A stretch of DNA of 64,000 nt from Caldalkalibacillus uzonensis. Its GTDB lineage: Bacteria > Bacillota > Bacilli > Caldalkalibacillales > Caldalkalibacillaceae. The stretch covers positions 1 through 64,000 of the forward strand of contig NZ_JAUSUQ010000007.1 in assembly GCF_030814135.1 (NCBI RefSeq), read 5' to 3'. This document shows, one piece after another, positions 19,446 to 29,827 of this stretch (the first letter of the stretch is position 1; every line of letters starts with the position of its first letter). The position numbers and the translations under genes were made by a program. The notes under the pieces were generated by a model. It made no database searches. It saw only the letters and a list, made by a program, of their open reading frames with translations, and was not told the DNA's origin.

Positions 19446-20810
19446 TTACATCTCATTTTTAATGACTTTAATCAGGTGTGCCATTGTTTTTTGGAACGAT
19501 GTGTCTTTTTGCAGGTCGTTTTTGATTTTTTCATGGGCATGAATCACCGTGGTATGGTCTCGGCCGCCAAACTCCTGGCCGATTTTGGGCAACGAGGCGT
19601 CGGTTAGTTCACGGGATAAATACATGGCGATTTGACGCGGATAAGCAATAGATTTGGTTCTTTTTTTCGCTTTGAGATCTTCCACCTGCAGCCCGAAATG
19701 CTCTGCCACCACCTGCTGGATATGCGCAATGGTAATGAGGTGTGGTTTGTTACTGGGCACAATATCTTTCAGGGCTTCCTGGGCCAGCTCCGCGCTGATG
19801 TCTTGGTTGGTCATGGTGCTATAGGCCACCACCCTGGTCAAGGCCCCTTCCAACTCACGGATATTAGTATTGATCAGGTTGGCGATATAAACCAGGACGT
19901 CATTGGGAATATCCAGGTTTTCTGCCTTTGCTTTTTTACGCAATATGGCAATCCGGGTCTCCAGATCCGGTGGGGTGATGTCGGTAATTAAGCCCCATTC
20001 AAATCTGGAGCGTAACCGGTCCTCCAGTGTCGGTATCTCTTTGGGGGGTCTGTCACTTGAAATCACGATCTGTTTCGCTTCCTCATGCAAAGTATTAAAG
20101 GTATGAAAAAATTCTTCTTGAGTTTGTTCTTTTCCGGCTAAAAATTGAATATCATCTACCAAGAGCACATCAACATTGCGGTATTTATTGCGGAATTCAG
20201 TTGTTTTGTTGTCTAGGATGGCATTGATAAATTCATTAGTAAACTTTTCGGAAGTGGTGTAAACCACACGAGCGTTGGGGTTGTTTTCCAAGACGTAATG
20301 GCCGATGGCCTGCATCAAATGAGTTTTGCCCAAACCAACGCCCCCATAAATGAAAAAAGGGTTGTACGCTTGAGCCGGAGCTTCAGCGACAGCCAGTGAA
20401 GCAGCGTGGGCGAAGCGATTGCCTGCACCAACCACAAAGGAATCAAATGTATACTTGGGGTTAAGCATGCCTTGGGACTGTTCTTCAATGTTTGGCGGCG
20501 CCTTAGGTTCTTGTTTAGTTTGTTTAAAGGCCATGCTGATGTCGAGCTCTTCTACCGGCTCATGCTTGGGCAGGATAAATTTGATCTCCAGTTCAGCACC
20601 GGTGATATGAAAAATGGTCTCGCTTATTAAGGGCCTGTAGTGGTTATCCAACCAATCCTGAATAAATTCGTTGGGAGCCACAACGACTAGCGTATCATTT
20701 TCAAGAGAGTGAGCCTGAGTTGACCCTAACCAGGTCTCAAAACTAGGCTTACTGACCTTTTTTTCGATTTCTTGTAAGACCTTAGCCCACAGATCCTGAA
20801 CATTTTTCAT
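19446..20810 (-). CDS. dnaA: Chromosomal replication initiator DnaA
   Basis: DnaA binds DnaA boxes and opens oriC. The 454-residue protein has the N-terminal helicase-loading domain, AAA+ core (Walker [14 protein letters not shown] near residue 160, Walker [11 protein letters not shown]) and C-terminal DNA-binding domain with [14 protein letters not shown]. The start [15 protein letters not shown] follows AAAGGAG by 7 bases; an in-frame upstream ATG lacks a site. DnaA boxes lie on both sides, consistent with autoregulation. Confidence 0.98.
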   Translation of the reverse strand: MKNVQDLWAKVLQEIEKKVSKPSFETWLGSTQAHSLENDTLVVVAPNEFIQDWLDNHYRPLISETIFHITGAELEIKFILPKHEPVEELDISMAFKQTKQEPKAPPNIEEQSQGMLNPKYTFDSFVVGAGNRFAHAASLAVAEAPAQAYNPFFIYGGVGLGKTHLMQAIGHYVLENNPNARVVYTTSEKFTNEFINAILDNKTTEFRNKYRNVDVLLVDDIQFLAGKEQTQEEFFHTFNTLHEEAKQIVISSDRPPKEIPTLEDRLRSRFEWGLITDITPPDLETRIAILRKKAKAENLDIPNDVLVYIANLINTNIRELEGALTRVVAYSTMTNQDISAELAQEALKDIVPSNKPHLITIAHIQQVVAEHFGLQVEDLKAKKRTKSIAYPRQIAMYLSRELTDASLPKIGQEFGGRDHTTVIHAHEKIKNDLQKDTSFQKTMAHLIKVIKNEM

Positions 20811-21190
20811 AAAAAAAGCTCCTTTACTCAAAAAATGCATAAAAATCATCCACAATGTAATGTGGAAGGAGAGTAGCGGTACTTGTCGAAATGATAGGGC
20901 ATATGTAGAATAATGTGGGAAAGTAAAATGGCTAATTATACACAGCGGGTATAAATGTCCACATTGTTATCCACACCTTGTGGATAAAAAGAAAGTAGAA
21001 TCAGTTATCCACAATGTTGGGGCAAAGTTATCATATCAAATAATGCTTTGGAATTCAATGGTTTATTTTAACTTATCCACAAGTGTACAACTTGTGGTTT
21101 TTTGTTATAAACAAGAGCTGAATTTGTGTATAAGTTGTCGAAGAGAATGTGGGAAAATGTCAAACAGTGTGGAAAAGTTATACACAAGGG
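20811..21190. other. oriC: oriC left part: DnaA-box cluster between dnaA and rpmH
   Basis: Perfect consensus boxes TTATCCACA/TGTGGATAA occur at 20967-20975, 20979-20987, 21005-21013 and 21073-21081. Variants TTATACACA/TGTGTATAA occur at 20936-20944, 21125-21133 and 21178-21186, and near-matches such as TCATCCACA at 20846-20854. This density, between divergent dnaA and rpmH, identifies the main initiator-binding part of a bipartite Bacillus-type origin. The dnaA promoter must lie here but I cannot place it with confidence. Confidence 0.93.
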
Positions 21191-21196
21191 GCTTTG

Positions 21197-21225
21197 TTGA
21201 CTTTTCCGGCAAATATCCTTATAAT
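21197..21225 (+). promoter_or_regulatory. rpmH promoter
   Basis: -35 TTGACT (21197-21202) and -10 TATAAT (21220-21225) are 17 bases apart. The promoter directs transcription into rpmH and overlaps the edge of the DnaA-box cluster. Confidence 0.8.
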
Positions 21226-21302
21226 ACATGAGACTGTTTATCTTAGATTGTGGGTCGGTTATGATCAGGATCGGTTTTGACTCCAAAGAGGAGGTGTAGT
21301 TG

Positions 21303-21437
21303 ATGAAACGCACATATCAACCTAATAGACGCAAGCGTAAAAAGGTGCATGGTTTTCGTGCCCGGATGAGCACTAAAAACGGGCGTAAAGTGTTAGCTCG
21401 ACGCCGTCGTAAAGGTAGAAAAGTATTATCTGCTTAA
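21303..21437 (+). CDS. rpmH: Ribosomal protein L34
   Basis: This 44-residue protein, too short for most ORF callers, reads [18 protein letters not shown] then [19 protein letters not shown] and ends GRKVLSA. It is the small basic L34 of the large subunit. AGAGGAGGTG precedes the ATG. It starts the rightward operon next to oriC as in other Firmicutes. Confidence 0.97.
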   Translation: MKRTYQPNRRKRKKVHGFRARMSTKNGRKVLARRRRKGRKVLSA

Positions 21438-21442
21438 ACTTA

Positions 21443-21470
21443 GGCCACTGGACCTCAGTGGTCTTTTTTC
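21443..21470 (+). terminator. Terminator or attenuator between rpmH and rnpA
   Basis: GGCCACTG-GACCT-CAGTGGTC is followed by TTTTTTC. It lies directly after rpmH and probably reduces transcription into rnpA, matching the different needs for L34 and RNase P protein. Confidence 0.8.
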
Positions 21471-21583
21471 TCATTTAACTATTATTTGTCATGCTGCTGG
21501 TGCCTTTAACTGGAGGGCTCCTTGTTGTTGCAAGCTTACTTAAAAAACATGTAAAATGTAGGCTGAAGGGTAAGGGATTGGAC

Positions 21584-21925
21584 ATGCACAAACAATACCG
21601 CTTGCGGAAGAATCAGGAGTTTGCACGGGTTTACCGCGATGGGAAATCGGTGGCTAACCGCCAGCTGGTCCTGTTTTACTTACCTAATGAAAGCGTTCGC
21701 CATTTTAGGTTGGGTGTATCAGTGAGTAAAAAACTTGGACGGGCTGTTGTTCGCAACCGGATGAAACGCCTGGTGAAAGAAGCAGTAAGACACCAAGCCG
21801 TTCATATTAAACAGGGTTATGATCTGGTGATTATTGTCCGCAAGGGTGCCCTTGATGCTGATTTTAAACGATTGTCTAAAAGTTTTACTCACCTGCTAAA
21901 AAAGGGAAAACTATATGTGAAATAG
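21584..21925 (+). CDS. rnpA: Ribonuclease P protein component
   Basis: RnpA assists the RNase P RNA in cutting tRNA 5' leaders. The 113-residue protein shows [33 protein letters not shown] (the RNR motif) and [10 protein letters not shown]. The start [13 protein letters not shown] is at the usual place; an in-frame TTG two codons earlier is an alternative. Located between rpmH and yidD as in Bacillus relatives. Confidence 0.95.
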   Translation: MHKQYRLRKNQEFARVYRDGKSVANRQLVLFYLPNESVRHFRLGVSVSKKLGRAVVRNRMKRLVKEAVRHQAVHIKQGYDLVIIVRKGALDADFKRLSKSFTHLLKKGKLYVK

Positions 21926-21980
21926 ATGCTGTAAATTTCCCAACCAGGTTGCTGGTTGGCTGATCAGAGGAGGGACGGTC

Positions 21981-22193
21981 GTGGGGGTCAAGCTGATATT
22001 GGCCTTGATCCGTTCTTATCAAAAGTGGATATCACCGCTGCGGCCACCAAGTTGCCGCTTTATACCGACTTGTTCGCAGTATGCTTATCAGGCATTTCAA
22101 AAGCATGGATTTTTTAAGGGCAGCATGCTCACACTGAAGCGTATTTTAAAATGCCATCCCTTTCATCGGGGAGGTTATGACCCGGTACCTTAA
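21981..22193 (+). CDS. yidD: Membrane protein insertion efficiency factor YidD
   Basis: The 70-residue protein has the YidD pattern: short amphipathic start, then [20 protein letters not shown] with the three conserved Cys and [10 protein letters not shown]. It uses a GTG start after GGAGGGACG. YidD is thought to aid YidC-dependent insertion, and yidC follows 44 bases downstream. Confidence 0.95.
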   Translation: MGVKLILALIRSYQKWISPLRPPSCRFIPTCSQYAYQAFQKHGFFKGSMLTLKRILKCHPFHRGGYDPVP

Positions 22194-22237
22194 GCCATCT
22201 TGCTGCAGTATGATTTGTGAGGTTAGGAGGAGTAACA

Positions 22238-22996
22238 TTGTCTTCAAAACTTTACCTGACGGCGCTGTTTGTTGTTTTGGTTTTAACATTGACAGGGTGT
22301 AACTTTGAGGAACCCATCGATCCGGCCAATGGGATTTGGGATAAATATTTCGTTTTCCCATTATCCTGGTCTCTCGATTACTTTGCCCAAGTGCTTAACC
22401 CAAGTAATAATCCTGCCTTTGACCGTTACGGCTGGGCCATTATCATTGTCACCATTTTAATCCGTTTACTGACGCTGCCCTTGATGATTAAGCAGCTGAA
22501 AACCTCCAAAGTGATGCAGGCGCTGCAACCGGAAATGGTCAAGCTGCGTGAAAAATACCAGAAAGATCAACAGCGTTTGCAGCAGGAAATGATGAAACTG
22601 TTTCAGAAACATAATATCAACCCCTTGGCTGGGTGTTTGCCAGTATTGGTGCAAATGCCGATCTTAATTGCCTTTTATCATGCTATTATGCGCAATGATC
22701 ATATTGCAACTCATTCATTTTTATGGTTGCCTGATCTGGGCCAACCTGATCCGTTTTATGTGCTTCCTGTACTCGCTGGGATTACCACTTATTTACAACA
22801 AAAGATGATGGGGATGCAAAACAATCCGCAAGTACAGATCATGATGGTGATCTTACCCATCATGATCGCGATCTTTGCCATTTATTTCCCTTCCGCCCTG
22901 TCATTATATTGGGTGATAGGAAACCTGTTCACCATTGTGCAGACGTACTTTATGCGGAATATGTATAAATTAAACCAGGAGGTTGCCAGTAAGTGA
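22238..22996 (+). CDS. yidC: Membrane protein insertase YidC (SpoIIIJ type)
   Basis: The 252-residue insertase inserts membrane proteins with or without Sec. It has a lipoprotein signal with lipobox LTGC, five membrane segments, and the positively charged groove ([20 protein letters not shown]). A TTG start (22238) lies 7 bases after AGGAGG; the longer frame has no site. It is paired with jag/khpB as in the B. subtilis spoIIIJ-jag operon, with a 4-base overlap. Confidence 0.95.
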   Translation: MSSKLYLTALFVVLVLTLTGCNFEEPIDPANGIWDKYFVFPLSWSLDYFAQVLNPSNNPAFDRYGWAIIIVTILIRLLTLPLMIKQLKTSKVMQALQPEMVKLREKYQKDQQRLQQEMMKLFQKHNINPLAGCLPVLVQMPILIAFYHAIMRNDHIATHSFLWLPDLGQPDPFYVLPVLAGITTYLQQKMMGMQNNPQVQIMMVILPIMIAIFAIYFPSALSLYWVIGNLFTIVQTYFMRNMYKLNQEVASK

Positions 22997-23634
22997 GCAA
23001 AGTGACCGTTAAGGGGCAATCAGTGGAAGAAGCGGTCCGGAGAGCCCTGGAACAGTTGGGGGCCACAGAAGATCAAGTCGAGATCCAGGTATTGCAACAG
23101 CCTTCCCGGGGATTTCTGGGATTTGGTGCCAAACCGGCTCTGGTAGAGGTGACTTTGAGACAAGATGGGGAGCTTGAAGGTAGACAGACTGCCCAAGATA
23201 AGGCTGTTCAGTTTTTAAAAGAGGTACTCCCCCAAATGGGTGTGGCCCAGGTAGAGATTGAAGCAGAGTTGCGGGAAGGTCAGGTATGGTTGAAGATTTC
23301 CGGCGAACGGCTGGGGATTGTGATTGGCCGCAGAGGGCAGACGCTGGATGCTTTGCAATACTTGACCAATGTGGTAGCTAATCGCCGCAGGGAACAGTAT
23401 GTCCGTTTTGTTTTGGACGCCGAAAATTACCGGGAGCGGCGCAAACAGGCCCTGGAGCAGTTGGCTGACCGCTTAGCAAAAAAAGTCATTCGCACCCGAG
23501 AGAAAATTGTGTTGGAGCCGATGAGTGCTGCTGAGCGGAAAATCATTCACACTAAGCTGCAAAACTACGCTGGCGTAATGACTAAAAGTGAGGGAGAAGA
23601 ACCGAGCCGGCGCGTTGTGCTTCTTCCGAAGTAG
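22993..23634 (+). CDS. khpB: RNA-binding protein KhpB/Jag (Jag_N-KH-R3H)
   Basis: The 213-residue protein has a Jag_N domain (1-50, [19 protein letters not shown]), a KH domain (about 75-150, [20 protein letters not shown]) and an R3H domain ([14 protein letters not shown]). The family binds RNA and influences cell elongation and division. GTG start overlaps the end of yidC. Confidence 0.94.
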   Translation: MSKVTVKGQSVEEAVRRALEQLGATEDQVEIQVLQQPSRGFLGFGAKPALVEVTLRQDGELEGRQTAQDKAVQFLKEVLPQMGVAQVEIEAELREGQVWLKISGERLGIVIGRRGQTLDALQYLTNVVANRRREQYVRFVLDAENYRERRKQALEQLADRLAKKVIRTREKIVLEPMSAAERKIIHTKLQNYAGVMTKSEGEEPSRRVVLLPK

Positions 23635-23689
23635 TTGAACTGGTTAAGCAAATCAATGGCTGGTTAATGATTGGGGTTAAAAATGAGAG

Positions 23690-23958
23690 ATATCCACATG
23701 TGGACAAGGACGTCGACTTCGTTCTTGTCCTTTTCTTTTTGGATAATAATGTGTTATTCTATTTATTTAGGAAAAACTAAAGTTAACGGATTTGTGTGTT
23801 TTTGTGGATAAAGGAAGGTGCCGGAGATGGAGTTTGATACGATTGCCGCTATTGCCACGCCGATGGGGGAGGGAGGCATAGCCATCATCCGCGTCAGCGG
23901 TCCGGAGGCGATTGCGGTTGTTGATAAATTATATAGAGGTAAAAAAAAATTATCCACT
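23690..23958. promoter_or_regulatory. DnaA-box cluster upstream of mnmE
   Basis: A perfect TGTGGATAA at 23803-23811 lies just before mnmE. One-mismatch boxes ATATCCACA (23690-23698), TGTGGACAA (23699-23707) and TTATCCACT (23950-23958) surround it. B. subtilis has an origin-proximal DnaA-box cluster near thdF (mnmE), as I recall from the literature, so the arrangement may be conserved. Confidence 0.55.
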
Positions 23959-25203
23959 GTGGACAGCCATACGATCAATTATGGTCATTTGATTGATCCA
24001 CAGACAGGTGAACGTATTGAAGAAGTCATGGTATCAGTGATGAGGGCTCCGCGTACATATACCAGGGAGGATGTAGTGGAGGTCAATTGTCATGGAGGAC
24101 TGGTCTCCGTGAAGCGGGTGTTGCAGTATATCTTGAAGTATGGCGCCCGCCTGGCTGAACCTGGGGAATTTACCAAACGGGCCTTTTTAAATGGACGGCT
24201 TGATTTATCCCAAGCAGAAGCTGTGATTGATTTGATCCGGGCTAAAACGGATCGGGCCATGACCATTGCCATGCAACAGGTGGAAGGCCGTTTGTCCAAA
24301 TTGATTAAGCGCTTGAGGCAAGATCTGATTGAAACATTGGCCCATATAGAGGTCACGATTGATTATCCGGAACATGATGTGGAAGAAGTGACCCAGCAAT
24401 TTTTACAGGAAAAGTGCGAAAAAGTAAAAGCAGAGATTAACCGCTTGCTCACCACAGCTGAGCAAGGGAAAATATTAAGGGAAGGATTAAAGACGGCGAT
24501 TATTGGCCGTCCTAACGTGGGTAAATCCTCACTTTTGAACGCTCTGGTGCATGAAAATAAGGCGATTGTGACCGATATCCCCGGTACTACACGGGACGTC
24601 ATTGAGGAGTATGTGAATGTACGTGGCGTGCCTTTGCAATTGATAGATACGGCTGGGATTCGGGAAACGGAAGATGTAGTGGAACGGATCGGGGTTGAGC
24701 GCTCACGGCAGGTGTTAGAAGAAGCTGACCTGATTCTTTTGGTGCTGAACATTGCTGAACCTTTGACAGAGGAGGATGAAGCCCTGCTTCAACTAGCCAA
24801 AGGAATGAAAACAATCATGATCGCCAATAAAACAGACCTTGAGCCAAGGCTGGACACGGAAGCACTACAGGCACGCTATCCTGATATTCCATTGATCAAG
24901 ACCTCGATAAAAGAGGAACAGGGCTTGGATGAGTTGGAGCAGGCCATTGCCGACCTGTATTTCAGCGGAGCGATTGCGGCTGGTGATATGACCTATGTCA
25001 GCAACAGCCGTCATATTGCCCTGTTGAATGAAGCCAAACAGGCCATAGATGATGCGTTGGCAGGCTTAGAAATGGGTGTGCCGGTGGATGTGGTGCAGAT
25101 TGACATTCAGAAGGCCTGGGAGAAGCTGGGCGAAATTATTGGTGACAATGTGAGTGAAAGTTTGATTGACCAATTGTTTTCCCAATTTTGTTTGGGTAAG
25201 TAA
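23827..25203 (+). CDS. mnmE: tRNA modification GTPase MnmE
   Basis: MnmE acts with MnmG to install 5-carboxymethylaminomethyl groups at U34 of some tRNAs. The 458-residue protein has the N-terminal folate-binding domain, helical domain and embedded G domain ([34 protein letters not shown]) and ends in the conserved FCLGK. Start ATG 23827 follows AAGGAAGG by 8 bases; GTG three codons earlier is possible. Confidence 0.97.
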   Translation: MEFDTIAAIATPMGEGGIAIIRVSGPEAIAVVDKLYRGKKKLSTVDSHTINYGHLIDPQTGERIEEVMVSVMRAPRTYTREDVVEVNCHGGLVSVKRVLQYILKYGARLAEPGEFTKRAFLNGRLDLSQAEAVIDLIRAKTDRAMTIAMQQVEGRLSKLIKRLRQDLIETLAHIEVTIDYPEHDVEEVTQQFLQEKCEKVKAEINRLLTTAEQGKILREGLKTAIIGRPNVGKSSLLNALVHENKAIVTDIPGTTRDVIEEYVNVRGVPLQLIDTAGIRETEDVVERIGVERSRQVLEEADLILLVLNIAEPLTEEDEALLQLAKGMKTIMIANKTDLEPRLDTEALQARYPDIPLIKTSIKEEQGLDELEQAIADLYFSGAIAAGDMTYVSNSRHIALLNEAKQAIDDALAGLEMGVPVDVVQIDIQKAWEKLGEIIGDNVSESLIDQLFSQFCLGK

Positions 25204-25261
25204 TATGTGTTGGCCAATCTCTATGTTGTGAATGGGTCATAATCCCAGGAAGGAGGAAGAA

Positions 25262-27151
25262 ATGATGCGTTATCACAGAGAAGAGTATGATGTGATTGTG
25301 GTTGGTGCGGGCCATGCCGGGGTGGAAGCCGCTTTGGCTGCAGCACGGCTGGGCTGTTCAACGCTATGTTTAACCATCAGTCTGGATATGGTGGCCTATA
25401 TGCCCTGCAATCCGTCTATTGGCGGTCCGGCCAAAGGGCATGTGGTGCGTGAAATTGATGCCCTGGGCGGTGAAATGGGGCGCAATATTGATAAGACTTA
25501 TATCCAAATTCGCATGCTCAATACCGGCAAGGGTCCGGCCGTTCAAGCCTTGCGGGCTCAAGCGGATAAATTCTTGTACCAGCATATGATGAAACAAACC
25601 ATGGAGAATACACCCAATCTGGTTTTGAGACAATCATTGGTGGAAGAATTGATCGTTGAAGATGGGGTGTGCAAAGGAGTTGTCACCAAAACCGGCCAAG
25701 CGTATAAAGCTAAAACGGTCGTTTTGACCACCGGAACCTATTTGCGCGGCAAAATTATTTTGGGAGAGCTGGAGTATGAGAGCGGACCTAACAACCAGCA
25801 GCCGGCTGTGCGCTTGTCTGAACATTTACAGGAGCTGGGCTTTGACATGGTCCGTTTCAAAACAGGAACACCCCCCCGTGTTCATGGGGACACCATTGAT
25901 TATAGCAAGACGGAGATCCAGCCGGGTGATGAGGAATTCCGGGCTTTCTCTTATGAAACGACAGAGATGATAACCGATCAACTGCCCTGCTGGCTGACCT
26001 ATACCAGTGAAAAAACGCATCAAATTATTAATGACAACTTGCATCGTTCCCCCATGTATTCGGGCGCAATTAAAGGAACTGGCCCCCGCTATTGTCCATC
26101 CATCGAGGATAAAATTGTCCGTTTCTATGATAAGCCGCGTCACCAAATTTTTTTGGAACCAGAAGGGCGCTACACCAATGAGGTGTATGTGCAAGGGTTA
26201 TCCACCAGTATGCCTGAAGAGATTCAGCTGGATATGCTCCGTTCTATTCCCGGCTTGGAAAAGGTGCGCATGATGAGAGCCGGTTACGCGATCGAGTATG
26301 ATGCCATCGTGCCCACCCAGCTGTGGCCTTCACTCGAAACAAAACGGGTGGAAAACTTGTTTACGGCCGGACAAATTAACGGAACCAGTGGCTATGAAGA
26401 GGCAGCCGGTCAAGGATTGATGGCTGGCATCAATGCGGCCCGCAAGGTACAGGGCAAGGAACCTATTATTTTGGATCGTTCCCAAGCCTATATTGGTGTA
26501 TTGATCGATGACCTGGTGACCAAAGGGACCAATGAGCCATACCGCCTGCTCACTTCCCGGGCGGAATACCGCCTCTTGCTCCGCCATGACAATGCTGATT
26601 TGCGCTTGACAGAACTGGGCTATGAAATCGGTCTTATTTCCGCAGAGCGCTACCAGCGTTTTAAACAGAAGAAAGCTTTAATAGAAGAAGAATTGGAACG
26701 GTTGAACCAGGAAAAAGCTCGGCCGGATGAACACACACAAGCCATCTTAAAAGAGGCTGGAACCAAAGAATTAAACAATGCAGTTTCCCTTGCAGTTTTG
26801 TTGCGCAGGCCGGAATTGTCTTACGAACATATTGTCCGCATCTCTCCCCCTCCTAAAGAACTGCCCAAAGAGGTTACGGAGCAGGTGGAGATCCAGGTGA
26901 AATATGCCGGATATATTGAAAAACAACTGCAGCAAGTGGAACGGCTTAAAAGCATGCAAAACAAACGCTTATCCCCTGATCTGGATTATGAGCAAATTCA
27001 TGGCTTGTCCAAAGAGGCCAGGGAAAAATTGGCCACAATCCGTCCGTTGAATATTGCCCAAGCTTCCCGTATTTCAGGGGTCAACCCGGCTGATATCTCC
27101 ATATTGCTCATCTATTTGGAGCAAATGAACAAAACGAAGAAGAATGCTTAA
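25262..27151 (+). CDS. mnmG: tRNA U34 modification FAD enzyme MnmG (GidA)
   Basis: MnmG is the FAD/NADH partner of MnmE. The 629-residue protein starts near [20 protein letters not shown] with the dinucleotide-binding [10 protein letters not shown], and keeps the family signatures [12 protein letters not shown]-like [17 protein letters not shown] and [19 protein letters not shown] lies 5 or 8 bases before two adjacent ATGs. It follows mnmE and precedes rsmG, the standard order. Confidence 0.97.
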   Translation: MMRYHREEYDVIVVGAGHAGVEAALAAARLGCSTLCLTISLDMVAYMPCNPSIGGPAKGHVVREIDALGGEMGRNIDKTYIQIRMLNTGKGPAVQALRAQADKFLYQHMMKQTMENTPNLVLRQSLVEELIVEDGVCKGVVTKTGQAYKAKTVVLTTGTYLRGKIILGELEYESGPNNQQPAVRLSEHLQELGFDMVRFKTGTPPRVHGDTIDYSKTEIQPGDEEFRAFSYETTEMITDQLPCWLTYTSEKTHQIINDNLHRSPMYSGAIKGTGPRYCPSIEDKIVRFYDKPRHQIFLEPEGRYTNEVYVQGLSTSMPEEIQLDMLRSIPGLEKVRMMRAGYAIEYDAIVPTQLWPSLETKRVENLFTAGQINGTSGYEEAAGQGLMAGINAARKVQGKEPIILDRSQAYIGVLIDDLVTKGTNEPYRLLTSRAEYRLLLRHDNADLRLTELGYEIGLISAERYQRFKQKKALIEEELERLNQEKARPDEHTQAILKEAGTKELNNAVSLAVLLRRPELSYEHIVRISPPPKELPKEVTEQVEIQVKYAGYIEKQLQQVERLKSMQNKRLSPDLDYEQIHGLSKEAREKLATIRPLNIAQASRISGVNPADISILLIYLEQMNKTKKNA

Positions 27152-27163
27152 CAGGGAGTATCC

Positions 27164-27883
27164 ATGATGAATCAGGAACAATTTAGCCAACAATTAGCTG
27201 AACAGGGCATCACCCTCTCTGCTGCTCAACTGGAACAGTTTGATTTATATTATCACCTGCTGGTGGAGTGGAATCAAAGAATGAATTTAACGGCCTTAAC
27301 TGAACGGGAAGAGGTGTATCTCAAACACTTTTACGACTCGGTGACAGCTGCTTTTTACTTTAACTTTCGGGGAACGGTCAATTTGGTGGATGTGGGTGCC
27401 GGGGCGGGCTTTCCCAGTCTGCCCCTCAAGATTTGCTTTCCACATCTTCGGGTAACAATCGTTGATTCCCTGCAAAAGAGGATTACATTTCTAGAGCATC
27501 TTGTCCAAGCCTTAACTCTGGACCAAGTTTACCTGTATCATGACCGTGCTGAACATTTTGCCCAGTTACCAGAACACCGGGAACAGTATGATCTGGTTCT
27601 GGCCCGGGCAGTCGCCAGATTAAATGTCTTAAGTGAACTTTGTCTTCCTTTGGCTAGAGTGGGAGGTACATTTATGGCCATGAAGGGGGCTAAAGGAACA
27701 GAAGAACTACAAGAAGCACAAGGGGCAATTGATAAGCTGGGAGGGAAGACAGATACAGTTCACCGTTTTCACTTACCCGCTGCTGAAGGAGAGCGACAGA
27801 TCATTCTCTTGCACAAAGTGCGCTCCACCCCTGGGAAGTATCCCCGCCAGCCAGGTATCCCGGCCAAAAAGCCATTAAAGTAA
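27164..27883 (+). CDS. rsmG: 16S rRNA m7G527 methyltransferase RsmG (GidB)
   Basis: RsmG methylates G527 of 16S rRNA using S-adenosylmethionine. The 239-residue protein has the LVDVGAGAGFPSLPLKI binding motif, VTIVDSLQKRITFLEHL and the downstream LARAVARLNVLSELCLPL. It begins 12 bases after mnmG and ends just before a parS pair that can act as its terminator. Confidence 0.96.
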   Translation: MMNQEQFSQQLAEQGITLSAAQLEQFDLYYHLLVEWNQRMNLTALTEREEVYLKHFYDSVTAAFYFNFRGTVNLVDVGAGAGFPSLPLKICFPHLRVTIVDSLQKRITFLEHLVQALTLDQVYLYHDRAEHFAQLPEHREQYDLVLARAVARLNVLSELCLPLARVGGTFMAMKGAKGTEELQEAQGAIDKLGGKTDTVHRFHLPAAEGERQIILLHKVRSTPGKYPRQPGIPAKKPLK

Positions 27884-27894
27884 GCCGTCTGATT

Positions 27895-27936
27895 ATGTTT
27901 CACGTGGAACAAATTTCACGTGAAACATATTTTTTT
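27895..27936 (+). terminator. Paired parS-like sites forming an intrinsic terminator after rsmG
   Basis: TGTTTCACGTGGAACA (27896-27911) has one mismatch to the Bacillus parS consensus TGTTNCACGTGAAACA. A second site, AATTTCACGTGAAACA (27912-27927), has two. Because the sites are joined, ATGTTTCACGTG pairs with CACGTGAAACAT as a 12-bp stem, followed by ATTTTTTTAG. The same bases can thus be a ParB-loading site and an rsmG terminator. Confidence 0.75.
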
Positions 27937-28060
27937 AGCAGGAAAGTAGTGATAGAATAGAGAATGTTTATAGGAGATAGGTTTGTTTGATGGCTAAAAA
28001 ATAACTGATTTACATAACTTTTGTTGTATATTATAGGATGGTTTAGGTGGTGTCAGGACG

Positions 28061-28885
28061 ATGAGAGAACAACTGTCTCGTTTTTTCGGCATGACTGAAA
28101 AAACTGAAGCCGAAGAAATTAAGTCAATTCCAATTCACAACATTGTTCCCAATCGCTATCAACCCCGGACAGTGTTTGATGAAGGAAAAATTGATGAATT
28201 GTGCCAAACAATCAAAACGCACGGTGTGATTCAACCCATTGTGGTACGTAAATATGGGGAAGATCAATATGAACTGATTGCCGGGGAAAGACGTTGGCGG
28301 GCCTGTACCAAGTTAGGCATGGAAACGATTCCAGCTATTATTAAAGATTTTAATGATACTCAGGCTGCTTCCGTTGCATTAATTGAGAACTTGCAGCGGG
28401 AAGGATTAACACCAATTGAAGAAGCTTTAGCTTATCAGAAGTTAATAGAGTTGCATGGCTTAACCCAGGAGAGTTTGGCTCAGCGTTTAGGCAAAGGACA
28501 ATCGACCATTGCCAATAAATTACGCTTGCTTCACCTGCCTGAGGAATGTCATCATGCTTTAAGGGAACGCCAAATCTCTGAACGCCATGCTCGTGCCCTG
28601 CTTACGTTAAAGGACCCTGAATTGCAAAAGAAATTTTTAGCTGAGATTATTAACAAGCAGCTCAATGTCAAGCAAACAGAAGAGCTGATCGAAAAATATC
28701 TAAACAAAACACCCACGAAAAAGAAAAAACCTTTGCGAAAAGCTTACTCAAAGGACATGCGCCTGGCGATGAATACCATCCGCCAATCGGTTGATATGGT
28801 TCTAAAAAGCGGACTCACGATTGAAACGGATGAAAAAGAACATGACGACTATATTGAATTTACCATTCGCATACCCAAGCAATAA
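28061..28885 (+). CDS. noc: Nucleoid occlusion protein Noc
   Basis: Noc blocks septum formation over the chromosome. The 274-residue ParB paralogue has the ParB_N CTPase domain ([29 protein letters not shown]), a helix-turn-helix ([19 protein letters not shown]) and a C-terminal dimer domain. The N-terminus [14 protein letters not shown] fits the amphipathic membrane-targeting helix of Noc, separating it from Spo0J. It lies between rsmG and soj, as in B. subtilis. Confidence 0.95.
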   Translation: MREQLSRFFGMTEKTEAEEIKSIPIHNIVPNRYQPRTVFDEGKIDELCQTIKTHGVIQPIVVRKYGEDQYELIAGERRWRACTKLGMETIPAIIKDFNDTQAASVALIENLQREGLTPIEEALAYQKLIELHGLTQESLAQRLGKGQSTIANKLRLLHLPEECHHALRERQISERHARALLTLKDPELQKKFLAEIINKQLNVKQTEELIEKYLNKTPTKKKKPLRKAYSKDMRLAMNTIRQSVDMVLKSGLTIETDEKEHDDYIEFTIRIPKQ

Positions 28886-28906
28886 GCGGCCATTTTAGCC
28901 GCTTTC
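28886..28906 (+). terminator. Terminator after noc
   Basis: GCGGC-CATTTTA-GCCGC directly after the noc stop is followed by TTTCTT. It is short but well placed. Confidence 0.6.
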
Positions 28907-28911
28907 TTACA

Positions 28912-29014
28912 GTTTAAGAAAGTATCACTTTTTATACTTTCTTAAACATGGGTAAAAAGCTTCATCAAACAAAGGATTGTAACCTCTTCGAGGAGGCTGC
29001 GAGCGAAGCTTTTT
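28912..29014. other. Two long hairpins between noc and soj
   Basis: GTTTAAGAAAGTAT pairs perfectly with ATACTTTCTTAAAC (28912-28925 with 28934-28947). Then AAAAAGCTTC pairs with GAAGCTTTTT (28954-28963 with 29005-29014), enclosing a CCTCTTCGAGG mini-hairpin. The second ends in TTTTT and could terminate on either strand. The soj ribosome-binding site lies 30 bases further. Function unknown. Confidence 0.55.
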
Positions 29015-29056
29015 AGTACCGCTTTCCCCGACTAATCATAATGAGGTGAAATAGGC

Positions 29057-29827
29057 ATGGGTAAAATTATCGCGATTGCCAATCAGAAGGGTGGCGTTGG
29101 GAAAACCACATCCTCCATTAACTTGGGAGCTTGTTTGGCTACGCTAGGCCAACGGGTACTGTTGATTGATATTGACCCACAGGGGAACACCACCAGTGGG
29201 ATTGGCATAGATAAAGCTGATATTCAATATTGTATTTATGATGTTTTGATTAACGATGTCAATCCACAAGAGGTCATTCAACCCACTTCCATAGATAATC
29301 TGCACATCATTCCGGCCACCATTCAGCTGGCGGGGGCAGAGATTGAACTGGTGCCCACCATTTCCCGGGAGATCCGTCTAAAAAAGGCCTTACAATTGGT
29401 TAAAGAGGATTACGACTTTATTTTAATAGACTGTCCTCCCTCATTGGGCATTTTAACCATTAACTCCTTAACCGCTGCTGATTCTGTCTTGATTCCCATC
29501 CAGTGTGAATATTATGCACTGGAAGGATTAAGCCAGCTGCTCAACACGATCCGTCTGGTACAAAAGCATCTCAATAAACAGTTAACCATTGAGGGTGTCT
29601 TGCTGACCATGTTGGATGCCCGCACCAACCTGGGCATCCAAGTGATTGAAGAAGTGAAAAAATATTTTCGGGAGAAAGTGTATCAAACGGTGATCCCGCG
29701 CAATGTTCGCTTAAGTGAGGCCCCCAGCCACGGCAAGTCAATTATTGATTATGACCCTAAATCAAAAGGGGCGGAAGTGTACATGGAGTTGGCCAAGGAG
29801 GTGCTAAGCCCATGTCTAAAAGGTTAG
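29057..29827 (+). CDS. soj: Chromosome-partitioning ATPase Soj (ParA)
   Basis: The 256-residue ParA-type ATPase has the deviant Walker A KGGVGKTTSSINLG, LLIDIDPQGNTTSG and FILIDCPPSLGIL. Soj works with Spo0J at parS in segregation and modulates DnaA. The stop overlaps the spo0J start region by 16 bases. A Noc-binding-site-like sequence lies inside the gene. Confidence 0.97.
   Translation: MGKIIAIANQKGGVGKTTSSINLGACLATLGQRVLLIDIDPQGNTTSGIGIDKADIQYCIYDVLINDVNPQEVIQPTSIDNLHIIPATIQLAGAEIELVPTISREIRLKKALQLVKEDYDFILIDCPPSLGILTINSLTAADSVLIPIQCEYYALEGLSQLLNTIRLVQKHLNKQLTIEGVLLTMLDARTNLGIQVIEEVKKYFREKVYQTVIPRNVRLSEAPSHGKSIIDYDPKSKGAEVYMELAKEVLSPCLKG
29360..29373. promoter_or_regulatory. Noc-binding-site-like sequence in soj
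   Basis: ATTTCCCGGGAGAT differs at one position from the B. subtilis Noc-binding consensus ATTTCCCGGGAAAT. It lies within soj. Noc sites are normally depleted near the terminus and common elsewhere; a single site by eye is only suggestive. Confidence 0.4.

Noticed and set aside
20811-21302. Small ORFs in the oriC region
   Set aside because: They are made of DnaA-box and AT-rich sequence, lack good ribosome-binding sites and show no protein similarity.
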